Below, piece after piece: positions 35,323 to 44,823 of a DNA stretch of 64,000 nucleotides. A program made the translations under genes and the position numbers. The notes under the pieces are model-generated. The model searched no databases. It was not told the DNA's origin and saw only the letters and a program-made list of their open reading frames with translations. The stretch lies in the NCBI RefSeq assembly GCF_051307045.1, contig NZ_CP150452.1, positions 558,001 through 622,000 on the forward strand, in the 5' to 3' direction. The stretch comes from Dryocola sp031988645. Lineage in GTDB: Bacteria > Pseudomonadota > Gammaproteobacteria > Enterobacterales > Enterobacteriaceae. Position 1 is the stretch's first letter. Every line of letters starts with the position of its first letter.

Positions 35323-36555
35323 ATGTCGTCTTTCGAGTACCTGAAGACCGCTATTCGCCAGCAGAGCGTGACGCTGCAGCAGGTCGCAGAAGCCTGCGGC
35401 ATGACCAAGGGCTATCTTAGCCAGTTACTGAACGCCAAAATTAAAAGCCCGAGCGCCCAGAAGCTCGAAGCGCTGCACCGTTTTCTCGGCCTTGAATTCC
35501 CAAGGCGCGAGAAAAAAGTAGGCGTGGTGTTCGGGAAGTTTTACCCGCTGCATACCGGCCATATCTATTTAATCCAGCGCGCCGCAAGCCAGGTCGATGA
35601 GCTGCATATCATCATGGGCTATGACGAAACCCGCGACCGGCTGCTGTTTGAAGACAGCGCCATGTCGCAACAGCCCACCACCGGCGACCGTTTGCGCTGG
35701 CTGCTGCAGACCTTCAAATATCAAAAAAACATCCGTATTCATTCGTTTAACGAAGAGGGGATGGAGCCGTACCCGCACGGCTGGGACGTCTGGAGCCGCG
35801 GTATTAAAGCCTTTATGGAAAGCAAAGGCATCAACGCCGACCGCATCTACACCTCGGAAGAGAGCGACGCGCCGCGGTTTACCGAGCAGCTCGGCATCGA
35901 AACGGTGCTTATCGATCCGAAACGGACCTTTATGAATATCAGCGGCGGGCAGATTCGCGAAAACCCGTTCCGCTACTGGGAGTACATCCCGACCGAGGTG
36001 AAACCGTTCTTCGTCAGAACCGTGGCGATTCTGGGCGGGGAGTCGAGCGGCAAGTCGTGGATGGTGAACAAGCTCGCCAACATCTTCAACACCACCAGCG
36101 CCTGGGAGTACGGGCGGGATTATGTGTTTTCGCACCTCGGCGGCGATGAGATGGCGCTGCAGTATTCCGACTACGACAAGATTGCCATCGGTCACGCCCA
36201 GTACGTGGATTTTGCGGTGAAGTACGCCAATAAAGTGGCCTTTATCGATACCGACTTCGTTACCACCCAGGCCTTTTGCAAAAAGTACGAAGGGCGGGAG
36301 CATCCGTTCGTGCAGGCGCTTATCGATGAATACCGCTTCGACCTGGTTATCCTGCTGGAAAACAACACGCCGTGGGTAGCCGACGGGCTCAGAAGCCTTG
36401 GCAGCGACGCGGACAGAAAGTCCTTCCAGAATCTTTTGGTCTCGATGCTTGAAGAGAACAATATCAGCTACGTGCACGTTGAAGAGTCAGATTATGACTC
36501 CCGCTTCCTGCGCTGCGTTGAGCTGGTAAAGGATATGATTGGCGAGCAGGGGTAG
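35323..36555 (+). CDS. nadR: NadR, NAD repressor / NMN adenylyltransferase / nicotinamide riboside kinase
   Basis: A 410-residue trifunctional protein. The helix-turn-helix is near residues 15-40 (TLQQVAEACGMTKGYLSQLL). The nucleotidyltransferase domain has GVVFGKFYPLHTGHIYLI. The ribosylnicotinamide kinase domain has P-loop GGESSGKS followed by WM. In the E. coli protein, as recalled, the residue after GKS is Thr, so the Trp is unusual. The start at 35323 (MSSFEYLKTAI) matches the family; the frame from 35287 is an extension. It follows radA by 36 bases. Confidence 0.95.
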   Translation: MSSFEYLKTAIRQQSVTLQQVAEACGMTKGYLSQLLNAKIKSPSAQKLEALHRFLGLEFPRREKKVGVVFGKFYPLHTGHIYLIQRAASQVDELHIIMGYDETRDRLLFEDSAMSQQPTTGDRLRWLLQTFKYQKNIRIHSFNEEGMEPYPHGWDVWSRGIKAFMESKGINADRIYTSEESDAPRFTEQLGIETVLIDPKRTFMNISGGQIRENPFRYWEYIPTEVKPFFVRTVAILGGESSGKSWMVNKLANIFNTTSAWEYGRDYVFSHLGGDEMALQYSDYDKIAIGHAQYVDFAVKYANKVAFIDTDFVTTQAFCKKYEGREHPFVQALIDEYRFDLVILLENNTPWVADGLRSLGSDADRKSFQNLLVSMLEENNISYVHVEESDYDSRFLRCVELVKDMIGEQG

Positions 36556-36567
36556 CCTGTTTGCTTA

Positions 36568-36602
36568 AAAAAACGGGGCGCTCTGTGCGCCCCGTTTTCT
36601 TT
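36568..36602. terminator. bidirectional terminator between nadR and ettA
   Basis: AAAACGGGGCGC (36570-36581) pairs with GCGCCCCGTTTT (36587-36598) over a 5-base loop. Flanking A and T tracts serve both convergent genes. Confidence 0.9.
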
Positions 36603-38268
36603 ACCTGGCAATACGTTTGTACTTGATACGCTTAGGCTCCAGCGCATCCGCGCCGAGGGTGCGTTTTTTGTACTCTTCGTATTCGGTAAAGTTACCTTCG
36701 AAGAATTCAACCTTGCCCTCATCCTGGTAATCCAGAATGTGGGTGGCGATACGGTCCAGGAACCAACGGTCGTGGGAGATAACCATCGCGCAGCCCGGGA
36801 ACTCCAGCAGGGCGTTTTCCAGCGCGCGCAGGGTTTCAATATCCAGGTCGTTGGTTGGTTCATCGAGCAGCAGCATGTTGCCGCCCACCTGCAGCAGCTT
36901 CGCCAGGTGCAGACGACCGCGCTCACCGCCGGACAGCTCGCCTACGCGTTTGCCCTGGTCGACGCCTTTGAAGTTAAAGCGGCCGACGTAGGCGCGGCTT
37001 GGCATCTCGGTGTTGCCGATACGCATGATATCCTGGCCGCCGGAGACTTCTTCCCACACGGTTTTGCTGTTGTCCATCGAGTCACGGAACTGATCGACGG
37101 AGGCCAGCTTCACGGTTTCGCCCAGCTCAATGGTGCCGCTGTCAGGCTGTTCCTGACCGGACATCATGCGGAACAGGGTGGATTTACCCGCGCCGTTCGG
37201 GCCGATGATGCCGACAATCGCGCCTTTCGGCACGGAGAAGGACAGATCGTCAATCAGCACGCGGTCGCCGTAGGACTTACGCAGGTTGGTAACCTCAACG
37301 ACCTTATCGCCCAGGCGCGCGCCCGGTGGAATAAACAGTTCGTTGGTTTCGTTACGTTTCTGGTATTCGGTATTGTTGAGCTCTTCAAAGCGGGCCAGAC
37401 GCGCCTTGCCTTTCGACTGACGGCCTTTCGCGCCCTGGCGCACCCACTCCAGCTCTTTCTCGATGGACTTACGGCGGGCCGCTTCCTGAGAGGCTTCCTG
37501 CGCCAGACGCTGGTCTTTCTGCTCAAGCCAGGAGGAGTAGTTGCCTTCCCACGGGATGCCTTCGCCGCGGTCCAGTTCCAGAATCCAGCCCGCGACGTTA
37601 TCAAGGAAGTAACGGTCGTGGGTAATCGCCACAACGGTGCCTTCGAAGTCGTGCAGGAAGCGTTCCAGCCAGGCCACGGATTCCGCATCCAGGTGGTTGG
37701 TCGGTTCGTCGAGCAGCAGCATATCCGGTTTTTCGAGCAGCAGACGGCACAGCGCCACGCGGCGGCGTTCACCACCGGAGAGGTTAGCGATTTTCGCATC
37801 CCAGTCCGGCAGGCGCAGCGCGTCGGCCGCGCGCTCAAGCTGCACGTTCAGGTTATGGCCGTCGTGCGCCTGGATGATTTCTTCAAACTTGCCTTGCTGG
37901 GCCGCGAGCTTATCGAAGTCGGCATCCGGTTCGGCGTACAGCGCGTACACTTCATCCAGGCCTTTCAGGGCGTTGACCACTTCGGAAACGGCTTCTTCAA
38001 CGGACTCACGAACCGTGTGCTCAAGGTTGAGCTGCGGTTCCTGAGGCAGATAACCGATTTTCAGACCGGGCTGCGGACGGGCTTCGCCTTCAATTTCGGT
38101 ATCGATGCCGGCCATGATGCGCAGCAGAGTGGATTTACCGGCACCGTTCAGACCCAGCACGCCGATCTTGGCGCCAGGGAAGAAACTGAGCGAGATATTT
38201 TTGAGAATATGACGTTTCGGCGGAACGACTTTGCCGACACGATGCATGGTATAAACGAATTGAGCCAC
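36601..38268 (-). CDS. ettA: energy-dependent translational throttle protein EttA
   Basis: A 555-residue ABC-F protein of the E. coli length. Two ATPase domains: Walker A GLNGAGKSTLL with LSGGERRRVALCRLLLEKPD, and GPNGAGKSTLF with LSGGERGRLHLAKLL. Between them is the arm/linker, rich in charged residues (RLAQEASQEAARRKSIEKEL). It binds the ribosomal E site and gates the first peptide bond according to the ATP/ADP ratio. Confidence 0.96.
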   Translation of the reverse strand: MAQFVYTMHRVGKVVPPKRHILKNISLSFFPGAKIGVLGLNGAGKSTLLRIMAGIDTEIEGEARPQPGLKIGYLPQEPQLNLEHTVRESVEEAVSEVVNALKGLDEVYALYAEPDADFDKLAAQQGKFEEIIQAHDGHNLNVQLERAADALRLPDWDAKIANLSGGERRRVALCRLLLEKPDMLLLDEPTNHLDAESVAWLERFLHDFEGTVVAITHDRYFLDNVAGWILELDRGEGIPWEGNYSSWLEQKDQRLAQEASQEAARRKSIEKELEWVRQGAKGRQSKGKARLARFEELNNTEYQKRNETNELFIPPGARLGDKVVEVTNLRKSYGDRVLIDDLSFSVPKGAIVGIIGPNGAGKSTLFRMMSGQEQPDSGTIELGETVKLASVDQFRDSMDNSKTVWEEVSGGQDIMRIGNTEMPSRAYVGRFNFKGVDQGKRVGELSGGERGRLHLAKLLQVGGNMLLLDEPTNDLDIETLRALENALLEFPGCAMVISHDRWFLDRIATHILDYQDEGKVEFFEGNFTEYEEYKKRTLGADALEPKRIKYKRIAR

Positions 38269-38496
38269 AGTGCGACTTCGCCTCTTTTTCGTGATTTAAG
38301 GGTAGCGTATCAGTGGCGAAGTGTAGCCGTTTTCAGCAGCTAATCCCAGCAGGGCGCTCGGGTTGTGTTACCCAAAGCGGCCTTAAAGCGTTTATTGGCA
38401 AAATATCTGCAACGGGCGTGGCGCAACGGGCGCCCCCTGGTTAGCATGAAGATAACGTGGTGGCATGATGCCGCCTTGAGAATGTGAGGAGAACTT

Positions 38497-40431
38497 GTGG
38501 GGAAATCCAGACAGGTTGTGTGGCGTATGCTGGCCGCAGGCGTTTGCCTGGCCACAATCGCCGGTGTGGCTCGGGCCGATTCGCTCGATGAGCAACGCAG
38601 CCGCTATGCACAAATCAAACAGGCGTGGGACAACAGGCAAATGGACGTGGTGCAGCAGATGCTGCCCGGTTTGCAGGATTACCCGCTCTATCCTTATCTG
38701 CAGTATCGCCTGCTCACCGATGATTTAATGAACGAGCCGACGGTGGCCGTCAGCCAGTTTATCCAGGCCAATCCTACGCTGCCTCCAGCGCGCGCGCTGA
38801 AATCCCGCTTTGTAAACGAACTGGCGCGCCGCGAAGACTGGCGCGGGCTGCTGGCCTTCAGCCCGGAGCCGCCGGGCACGACGGAAGCTAAATGTAATTA
38901 CTACTACGCGAAGTGGAACACCGGACAGGCCGATGCCGCCTGGAGCGGGGCGAAAGAGCTGTGGCTGAGCGGCAAGAACCTGCCTGCGAGCTGCGATCGC
39001 CTGTTCTCGGCCTGGCGTTCATCCGGGACGCAGGATCCGCTGGCGTATCTGGAGCGTATTCGTCTGGCGATGAAAGAGGGCAATGCTTCGCTGGTGACGA
39101 ATCTGGCAAACCAGATGCCGGCGGATTACCAGACGATTGCCAGCTCGCTTATCAGCCTGCAAAACGATCCCAATACGGTGCTCACTTTTGCCCGTACCGT
39201 CGGGGCGACGGATTTTACGCGCCAGGCGGCTGCGGTAGCCTTTACCCGCATTGCGCGTCAGGACGCGGAAAACGCCCGGCTGATGATCCCGTCGCTGGTG
39301 CAGGCCCAGCAGCTGAACGAAGACCAGGCCCAGCAGCTGAAAGAGACCGTGGCCTGGCTATTGATGGGCAACGATATCACCTCTGAGCAGGCCAGCTGGC
39401 GCGACGACGTGATTATGCGCTCGCAGTCGACCTCGCTTATCGAGCGCCGCGTGCGCATGGCGCTGGGCGCAGGGGATCGCGCCGGGCTGAACACCTGGCT
39501 TGCGCGCCTGCCGATGGACGCCAAAGAAAAAGACGAATGGCGGTACTGGCAGGCCGACCTGCTGCTTGAGCGCGGGCGCGAAGACGAAGCGAAAGAGATC
39601 CTTCGTTCCCTGATGCAGCAGCGCGGTTTTTACCCGATGATCGCAGCCCAGCGTCTGGGCGAAGATTATCCGCTGCGCGTGGATAAAGCCGTGGCGGTGA
39701 ACCCGGCGCTGGTGCAGGGGCCTGAAATGGCGCGCGTGCGCGAGCTGATGTACTGGAATATGGATAACACCGCCCGCAGCGAATGGGCGAATCTGATAAC
39801 CAGCCGCAGCAAACCCGAGCAGGAAGGGCTGGCGCGTTACGCATTCGATCAAAACTGGTGGGATCTGAGCGTTCAGGCGACGATCGCGGGCAAGCTGTGG
39901 GATCACCTCGAAGAGCGTTTCCCGCTGGCCTACAAAGAGACTTTTGCGCGCTATGTCAGCGGCAAGGATATTTCGCAAAGCTACGCGATGGCCATTGCCC
40001 GGCAGGAAAGCGCCTGGAACCCGAAAGTGCGCTCGCCTGTGGGAGCGAGCGGCCTGATGCAGGTGATGCCGGCGACGGCGGCCCATACGGCGCAAAAATT
40101 TGGCATCGCGGGCTACTCAAGCCCCGGCCAGCTGCTCGATCCCGATACGAATATCAATATCGGCACCACGTATTTAGAGTCGGTGTATCAGCAGTTTGAG
40201 AACAACCGTATTTTCTCATCGGCGGCGTATAACGCCGGGCCCGGACGGGTCAGAACCTGGCTTGGCAACAGCGCGGGGCGCATCGATGCGGTCGCCTTTG
40301 TGGAAAGTATTCCGTTCTCCGAAACGCGCGGCTATGTGAAAAACGTGCTGGCCTATGACGCCTACTATAAGTATTTCATGGGCAAATCGGCGCCGCTATT
40401 GACCGACGCCGAGTGGCGACGCCGTTATTGA
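38497..40431 (+). CDS. slt: soluble lytic murein transglycosylase Slt70
   Basis: A 644-residue periplasmic enzyme. It has a signal peptide (WRMLAAGVCLATIAGVARA, cut before DSLDEQ), the long alpha-helical superhelix, and the C-terminal lysozyme-like domain with catalytic Glu in ARQESAWNPKV (about residue 503), followed by GASGLMQVMP, and AAYNAGPGRVRTWL. The start is GTG 38497 behind an AGGAG site. It cleaves murein to anhydro-muropeptides. E. coli length is 645. Confidence 0.95.
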   Translation: MGKSRQVVWRMLAAGVCLATIAGVARADSLDEQRSRYAQIKQAWDNRQMDVVQQMLPGLQDYPLYPYLQYRLLTDDLMNEPTVAVSQFIQANPTLPPARALKSRFVNELARREDWRGLLAFSPEPPGTTEAKCNYYYAKWNTGQADAAWSGAKELWLSGKNLPASCDRLFSAWRSSGTQDPLAYLERIRLAMKEGNASLVTNLANQMPADYQTIASSLISLQNDPNTVLTFARTVGATDFTRQAAAVAFTRIARQDAENARLMIPSLVQAQQLNEDQAQQLKETVAWLLMGNDITSEQASWRDDVIMRSQSTSLIERRVRMALGAGDRAGLNTWLARLPMDAKEKDEWRYWQADLLLERGREDEAKEILRSLMQQRGFYPMIAAQRLGEDYPLRVDKAVAVNPALVQGPEMARVRELMYWNMDNTARSEWANLITSRSKPEQEGLARYAFDQNWWDLSVQATIAGKLWDHLEERFPLAYKETFARYVSGKDISQSYAMAIARQESAWNPKVRSPVGASGLMQVMPATAAHTAQKFGIAGYSSPGQLLDPDTNINIGTTYLESVYQQFENNRIFSSAAYNAGPGRVRTWLGNSAGRIDAVAFVESIPFSETRGYVKNVLAYDAYYKYFMGKSAPLLTDAEWRRRY

Positions 40432-40457
40432 GTTGCGGGAGTTTATGTTATGCTGCT

Positions 40458-40475
40458 GTACTAGTTAAATAGTAT
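40458..40475. promoter_or_regulatory. trp operator controlling trpR
   Basis: GTACTAGTTAAATAGTAT, 11 bases before the trpR ATG, matches the ideal trp operator GTACTAGTTAACTAGTAC at all but two positions. It supports autorepression by TrpR. Confidence 0.85.
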
Positions 40476-40486
40476 GGTGGCATAAC

Positions 40487-40816
40487 ATGACCCAGCTCTC
40501 TCAATACTCGGCGGCGCAGGCCGAGCAAAGCAATCAGGAATGGCTTCGCTTTGTGGATTTGCTGCAAAAATCTTTTGATAAGCAGCTTCATCTGCCGCTT
40601 TTAGCCCTGCTGCTTACGCCGGATGAACGTGCCGCTTTGGGCACCCGCGTCAGAATCATTGAAGAGTTGCTAAAGGGGGAAATGAGCCAGCGCGAGCTAA
40701 AAAACGAGCTTGGCGCGGGCATTGCCACTATTACGCGCGGTTCCAACAGCCTGAAATCCGCTCCGCCCGAGCTTTGCCAGTGGCTGGAGCAGGAGCTGCT
40801 AGGCAAGGGCGGCTAG
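40487..40816 (+). CDS. trpR: trp operon repressor
   Basis: A 109-residue all-helical repressor (E. coli 108). The helix-turn-helix is MSQRELKNELGAGIATITRG followed by SNSLKSAP (about residues 66-93). It binds tryptophan and represses trpEDCBA, aroH and itself. The stop codon overlaps the end of the convergent yjjX by three bases. Confidence 0.97.
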   Translation: MTQLSQYSAAQAEQSNQEWLRFVDLLQKSFDKQLHLPLLALLLTPDERAALGTRVRIIEELLKGEMSQRELKNELGAGIATITRGSNSLKSAPPELCQWLEQELLGKGG

Positions 40817-41328
40817 CGGTAAATCTCGTTGTGGAACGGGCTCAAAGCTAATATTACCGCCTGGTGATAAACGCTGCTGCGCGTGAGCTTGCCGGCGGTA
40901 AATACGCCAATCGCGCCTTCTTTGCGGCCGATTTTGTCGATGCCCGTATAGGCCGACATCACCGGGCCCAGCGCCTCGCCCGCTTTTACCTTCTCCAGAA
41001 TCACTTCCGGCAACGGCAGCGTGGCCGAACGCGCTTCGCCACGCGTACCGCGGTTTTCGATAACCACCCAGCTGAACGTGCTGCCCTCATCAATGCCGGC
41101 TTCTATCGCCACCCAAAAATCCGCCGCGGGCCGAAGCCGGCGCGCGTTTATCACGCGGCATCGTGCGCCAGTTCGCGTTTCACTGTTTCCGAAGGGCTGT
41201 TCCGGCACGCCGCTCTCGACGGCCACGGACTCAATATGGCAGGATCCCTCGCCATAGATTTCGTCAAATGCCTGCAGAATAGCCTGAATTTTGGCAGGAT
41301 TAGTTGTGGCGCAGACGACATGGTACAT
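40813..41328 (-). CDS. yjjX: inosine/xanthosine triphosphatase
   Basis: A 171-residue Maf/Ham1-like NTPase. Motifs include VVCATTNPAKIQAILQAF at the start, ESGVPEQPFGNSETRTGARC, ADFWVAIEAGID, and RKEGAIGVFTAGKLTR. It removes ITP and XTP. The start at 41328 (MYHVVCATT) matches E. coli; the upstream frame would run through the gpmB promoter. ARCRV replaces the ARNRV of E. coli. Confidence 0.93.
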   Translation of the reverse strand: MYHVVCATTNPAKIQAILQAFDEIYGEGSCHIESVAVESGVPEQPFGNSETRTGARCRVINARRLRPAADFWVAIEAGIDEGSTFSWVVIENRGTRGEARSATLPLPEVILEKVKAGEALGPVMSAYTGIDKIGRKEGAIGVFTAGKLTRSSVYHQAVILALSPFHNEIYR

Positions 41329-41380
41329 AATCACTGAAACTCTGAAGATTTTTGTTGCAGCAGTATAACGGATAAAACGC

Positions 41381-42028
41381 ATGTTACAGGTATACCTTGT
41401 TCGCCATGGTGAAACGCAGTGGAATGCGGAGCGCCGCATTCAGGGCCAGTCAGACAGCGCGCTGACTGAAAAAGGGGAGCGTCAGGCATGGCAGGTGGCC
41501 GAACGCGTGAAGGCCCTTGGCATTACTCACGTTATCGCCAGCGATTTAGGGCGTACGCGTCGTACGGCAGAGATTATTGCGCAGGCTTGCGGGTGCGATG
41601 TCACTCTTGATGCGCGCCTGCGTGAACTGGATATGGGCGTGCTCGAACGCCGCCATCTGGATACCCTGAGCGAAGAGGAAGAGGGCTGGCGTCGTCTGCT
41701 GGTAAACGGCACGCCGGACGGCCGCATTCCCGAAGGGGAGTCGATGCTGGAAATGAGCGAACGCATGCACGCGGCGCTTAACGCCTGCCGCGACCTGCCC
41801 GCGGGAAGCCGTCCGCTGCTGGTGAGCCACGGCATGGCGCTGGGTTGCCTGGTCAGCACGATTCTGGGCCTGCCGGCCTGGGCAGAACGCCGTTTGCGTT
41901 TGCGAAACTGTTCTATTTCGCGCGTCGATCATCAGGAAAGCCCGTGGCTTGCGCCAGGCTGGGTGGTGGAAACGGCAGGCGACATCTCGCATTTAGATGC
42001 CCCTGCGTTAGACGAACTGCAGCGTTAA
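41381..42028 (+). CDS. gpmB: GpmB, histidine phosphatase superfamily protein
   Basis: A 215-residue protein with the LVRHGETQWNAERRIQGQSD phosphohistidine motif at residues 6-25 and the second catalytic His in LLVSHGMALGCL. Named for phosphoglycerate mutase but more probably a phosphatase. It is divergent from yjjX, and its stop overlaps that of the convergent rob by two bases. Confidence 0.92.
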   Translation: MLQVYLVRHGETQWNAERRIQGQSDSALTEKGERQAWQVAERVKALGITHVIASDLGRTRRTAEIIAQACGCDVTLDARLRELDMGVLERRHLDTLSEEEEGWRRLLVNGTPDGRIPEGESMLEMSERMHAALNACRDLPAGSRPLLVSHGMALGCLVSTILGLPAWAERRLRLRNCSISRVDHQESPWLAPGWVVETAGDISHLDAPALDELQR

Positions 42029-42894
42029 CGTCGTACCGGAATTAGATATTCACAGCGGATTTGCCGCGGCCTGCCTTCCACCCGGGCTTCTTCCTGCGGG
42101 AAGAAGCGCTCGATGTCCTGGCCTTTACGGCGGGTCAGGTTGAGCGACGGCATGCAGGTGCCATAGACGGTCAGAATAAAGTCCTGCAGCCCCGTGCCCG
42201 GCCCTTCATAGTTAAACTGGACGTAATCGCCGCCTTCAAGCGTAACCGGATGCGAATCCGGCAGGAAGCCGTTGGCCATCTCCGGCGTCAGCGCCGTGGT
42301 GTAGAACACCTCCTGCTCGTCGTCTTTCTCGATGCTCGGACGCGGCTCGTGCAGGCCGTACAGCACGCGAGGAAGCGTAGGCGCATTGCCAAGGAACTGG
42401 GTCCAGAACTGAATCCGCATCTCGTTGCGGAAATCGGAGATCTGTTCAAGCGTGCAGCTGTAGCTTTGGGTGACGCCGACCAGGTGCGTTTCCGGCAGGG
42501 TAATAAAGTGCGCCTGCGGCGGCGTAAATTCTCCTGAACGCAGCGGCGGACACATGCCAAAAGCGCTCCAGTCCGGCGATCGGCGATATAACGCCGGCGT
42601 CTGGGCGAACTGTTTTTTAAAGGCGCGGGTAAACGTCTGTTGCGAATCAAAGCGATACTGAAGGGCAATATCAAGAATAGGACGAGCGGTAAGACGCAGC
42701 GCGACGGCGGATTTAGATAAGCGACGGGCACGAATATAGGCGCCGATTGCCTGCCCCGTTACGTCTTTAAACATCCTTTGTAGATGCCACTTGGAATAGC
42801 CTGCTTTTGCCGCAACGTTATCCAGCGCAAGTGGCTGATCCAGATGGCTTTCCAGCCAGGTAAGCAGATCGCGAATGATCGCAGCCTGATCCAT
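42025..42894 (-). CDS. rob: Rob, AraC/XylS-type activator
   Basis: A 289-residue protein. The N-terminal DNA-binding domain has two helix-turn-helix units (LALDNVAAKAGYSKWHLQRM, then PILDIALQYRFDSQQTFTRA, then FKKQF), followed by the GyrI-like ligand domain (LPETHLVGVTQSYSC onward). It activates marA/soxS/rob regulon genes such as efflux pumps. Confidence 0.95.
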   Translation of the reverse strand: MDQAAIIRDLLTWLESHLDQPLALDNVAAKAGYSKWHLQRMFKDVTGQAIGAYIRARRLSKSAVALRLTARPILDIALQYRFDSQQTFTRAFKKQFAQTPALYRRSPDWSAFGMCPPLRSGEFTPPQAHFITLPETHLVGVTQSYSCTLEQISDFRNEMRIQFWTQFLGNAPTLPRVLYGLHEPRPSIEKDDEQEVFYTTALTPEMANGFLPDSHPVTLEGGDYVQFNYEGPGTGLQDFILTVYGTCMPSLNLTRRKGQDIERFFPQEEARVEGRPRQIRCEYLIPVRR

Positions 42895-43101
42895 AAAATA
42901 TCCTCATCCTGACACAGCGAATGCCGAAATTATGGCCGGATAATAGCACTTTTTGTTCTTCTGGCATGGAGAGTTTTTTTTAGCAACCTGTGCCAAAATC
43001 AGCGTGTCCCACGTATGATTTTATTAATAACGTGATATTAAACGACTTTTTCCCCAAAGGCTGAATAGTCAACCGGGGTAATCTTTATTAATGGTAACAA
43101 T

Positions 43102-43573
43102 ATGAAATACAAAGTTTTAGCCGCAGCGGCTGCGGTAGCGATGCTCTCCCAGAGCGTTTTTGCGGAACAAATCGGTTCGGTGGATACGGTGTTTAAGGTG
43201 TTTGGGCCGGATCATAAAATCGTCGTCGAGGCCTTTGACGATCCGGATGTTAAAAACGTCACCTGCTACATTAGCCGGGCCAAAACGGGCGGCATCAAGG
43301 GCGGGCTGGGGCTGGCCGAAGATACGGCGGATGCGGCCATTTCCTGCCAGCAGGTTGGGCCGGTTGAGCTCAGCGAGAAAATTAAAACCGGCAAGTCGCA
43401 GGGAGAAGTGGTGTTCCAGAAGCGCACCTCGCTGGTCTTTAAAAAGCTGCAGGTGGTGCGTTTTTACGATGCGAAACGTAATGCCCTGGCGTACCTGGCC
43501 CTACTCCGACAAAGTGGTCGAGGGCTCACCGAAGAATGCGCTGAGCGCCGTGCCGATTATGCCGTGGCATTAA
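43102..43573 (+). pseudogene. creA: CreA, DUF1271-like secreted protein, +1 frameshift near the 3' end
   Basis: Signal peptide MKYKVLAAAAAVAMLSQSVFA, then EQIGSVDTVFKVFGPDHKIV and DDPDVKNVTCYISRAKTGGI with GGLGLAEDTADAAISCQQVG. At 43497-43501 GGCCC stands for GGCC; dropping one C restores YSDKVVEGSPKNALSAVPIM and a stop at 43571, giving 156 residues (E. coli 157). Function unknown. Another member of the GGCC-linked set, so the real gene is probably intact. Confidence 0.88.
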
Positions 43574-43586
43574 CGGGAAGCAAAAG

Positions 43587-43939
43587 ATGGGCGAGACCAC
43601 CCTCTGGCTAGTCGAAGATGAAGCCAGCATCGCCGATACGCTTATCTATACGCTGCAGCAGGAAGGGTTCAGGGTGCGGGGTTTCGAGCGCGGATTGCCG
43701 GTGCTGCGCCGCCTGCAGAAGCAACGGCTGCTTCAGGCGGGCGACGTCCAGCAGATTGGCCGGTTCGAATTAAACGAGATGGCCGCGCAAATTTTCTGTT
43801 GCTGGCGGTTGCGGAGCATCTCGGCTTTAACGCCGCCTGGCTGCTGACCCGTCATCTCGACTGGTATGGGATGGGTAAAAAGGGGACGCGCGAAAAGGGC
43901 GCTCAACAGGATCCGCAGCGGTTCCGGCTGTGGAAGTAG
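43587..43939 (+). pseudogene. creB-creD scar: fused remnants of creB and creD
   Basis: A mosaic of recognisable pieces. 43587 to about 43706 encodes CreB residues 1-40 (MGETTLWLVEDEASIADTLI to GLPVL). About 43707-43793 encodes a later CreB piece (RRLQKQ...IGRFELNEMAAQI, near residue 120 of the intact protein), so most of the receiver and its phospho-Asp are gone. It then jumps, in another frame, to CreD-like FLLLAVAEHLGFNAAWL and again to the CreD C-terminus LTRHLDWYGM...RFRLWK, stop at 43939. The creB effector domain, all of creC and most of creD are missing. Three separate deletions are needed. The locus cannot make a working CreBC system. Confidence 0.8.
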
Positions 43940-43957
43940 ATCGTTAACCCGGACAAA

Positions 43958-43986
43958 AGAAAAGGGCGGATAATCCGCCCTTTTGC
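43958..43986. terminator. bidirectional terminator between cre remnant and arcA
   Basis: AAAAGGGCGGA (43960-43970) pairs with TCCGCCCTTTT (43974-43984) over a 3-base loop, with A/T tracts on both sides. Confidence 0.9.
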
Positions 43987-44010
43987 AATACTGGCCGCCG
44001 GCCGCCTGAA

Positions 44011-44728
44011 CTATTCCTGCAGATCGCCGCAGAAACGGTAACCTTCGCCGTGAATGGTGGCGATGATTTCAGGAGTATCCGGCGTGGATTCGAAATGTTT
44101 ACGAATACGGCGGATGGTGACGTCAACGGTACGATCGTGCGGTTTGAGCTCACGCCCGGTCATTTTCTTCAGCAGCTCGGCGCGTGACTGAATCTTGCCT
44201 GGATTTTCACAGAAGTGCAGCATGGCGCGGAATTCACTGCGCGGCAGCTTGTACTGTTCGCCATTCGGGCTAACCAGAGAACGGCTGTTGATATCCAGCT
44301 CCCAGCCGTTGAACTTGTAGCTTTCAACCGAACGGCGTTCTTCGCTGATCGCGCCCAGATTCATGGTGCGGGACAGCAGGTTGCGGGCACGAATAGTCAG
44401 TTCACGCGGGTTGAAAGGTTTAGTGATGTAATCATCCGCGCCGATTTCAAGACCGAGAATCTTATCAACTTCGTTATCGCGGGCCAGTCAGGAACATCAG
44501 TGCCACGTTGGCTTGCTCGCGCAGTTCACGCGCCAGCAACAGGCCGTTTTTGCCCGGCAGGTTGATATCCATAATGACCAGGTTGATGTCATTATCTGAA
44601 AGGATTTGATGCATCTCTGCGCCATCTGTCGCTTCAAAGACATCGTAGCCTTCAGCTTCAAAAATGCTTTTTAACGTGTTGCGTGTTACTAACTCGTCTT
44701 CGACGATAAGAATGTGCGGGGTCTGCAT
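44011..44728 (-). pseudogene. arcA: ArcA response regulator, +1 frameshift in the receiver
   Basis: OmpR-type regulator of aerobic/anaerobic respiration, phosphorylated by ArcB. The receiver begins MQTPHILIVEDELVTRNTLK with phospho-Asp in LVIMDINLPG (about residue 54). The frame breaks at 44481-44485, where the coding strand reads GGCCC for GGCC, just after MFLTG. The next frame holds RDNEVDK..., LEIGADDYITKPFNPREL, then the winged helix with RSVESYKFNGWELDIN and DRTVDVTIRRIRKHFE. Corrected length is 238, as in E. coli. GGCC-linked; probably intact in the cell. Confidence 0.93.
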
Positions 44729-44823
44729 GTTCGCTACCTAAATTGCCAACTAAATCGAAACAGGAAGTACAAAAGTCCCTGACCTGCCTGGTACATGCCA
44801 TAAATTAACATGTCGGGCTAAAC
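44729..44823. promoter_or_regulatory. arcA upstream region
   Basis: The stretch right of arcA up to yjjY is AT-rich with no ORF; with the next several hundred bases it must carry the arcA promoters, which in E. coli are multiple and far upstream. Individual -10/-35 elements could not be assigned safely. Confidence 0.4.
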
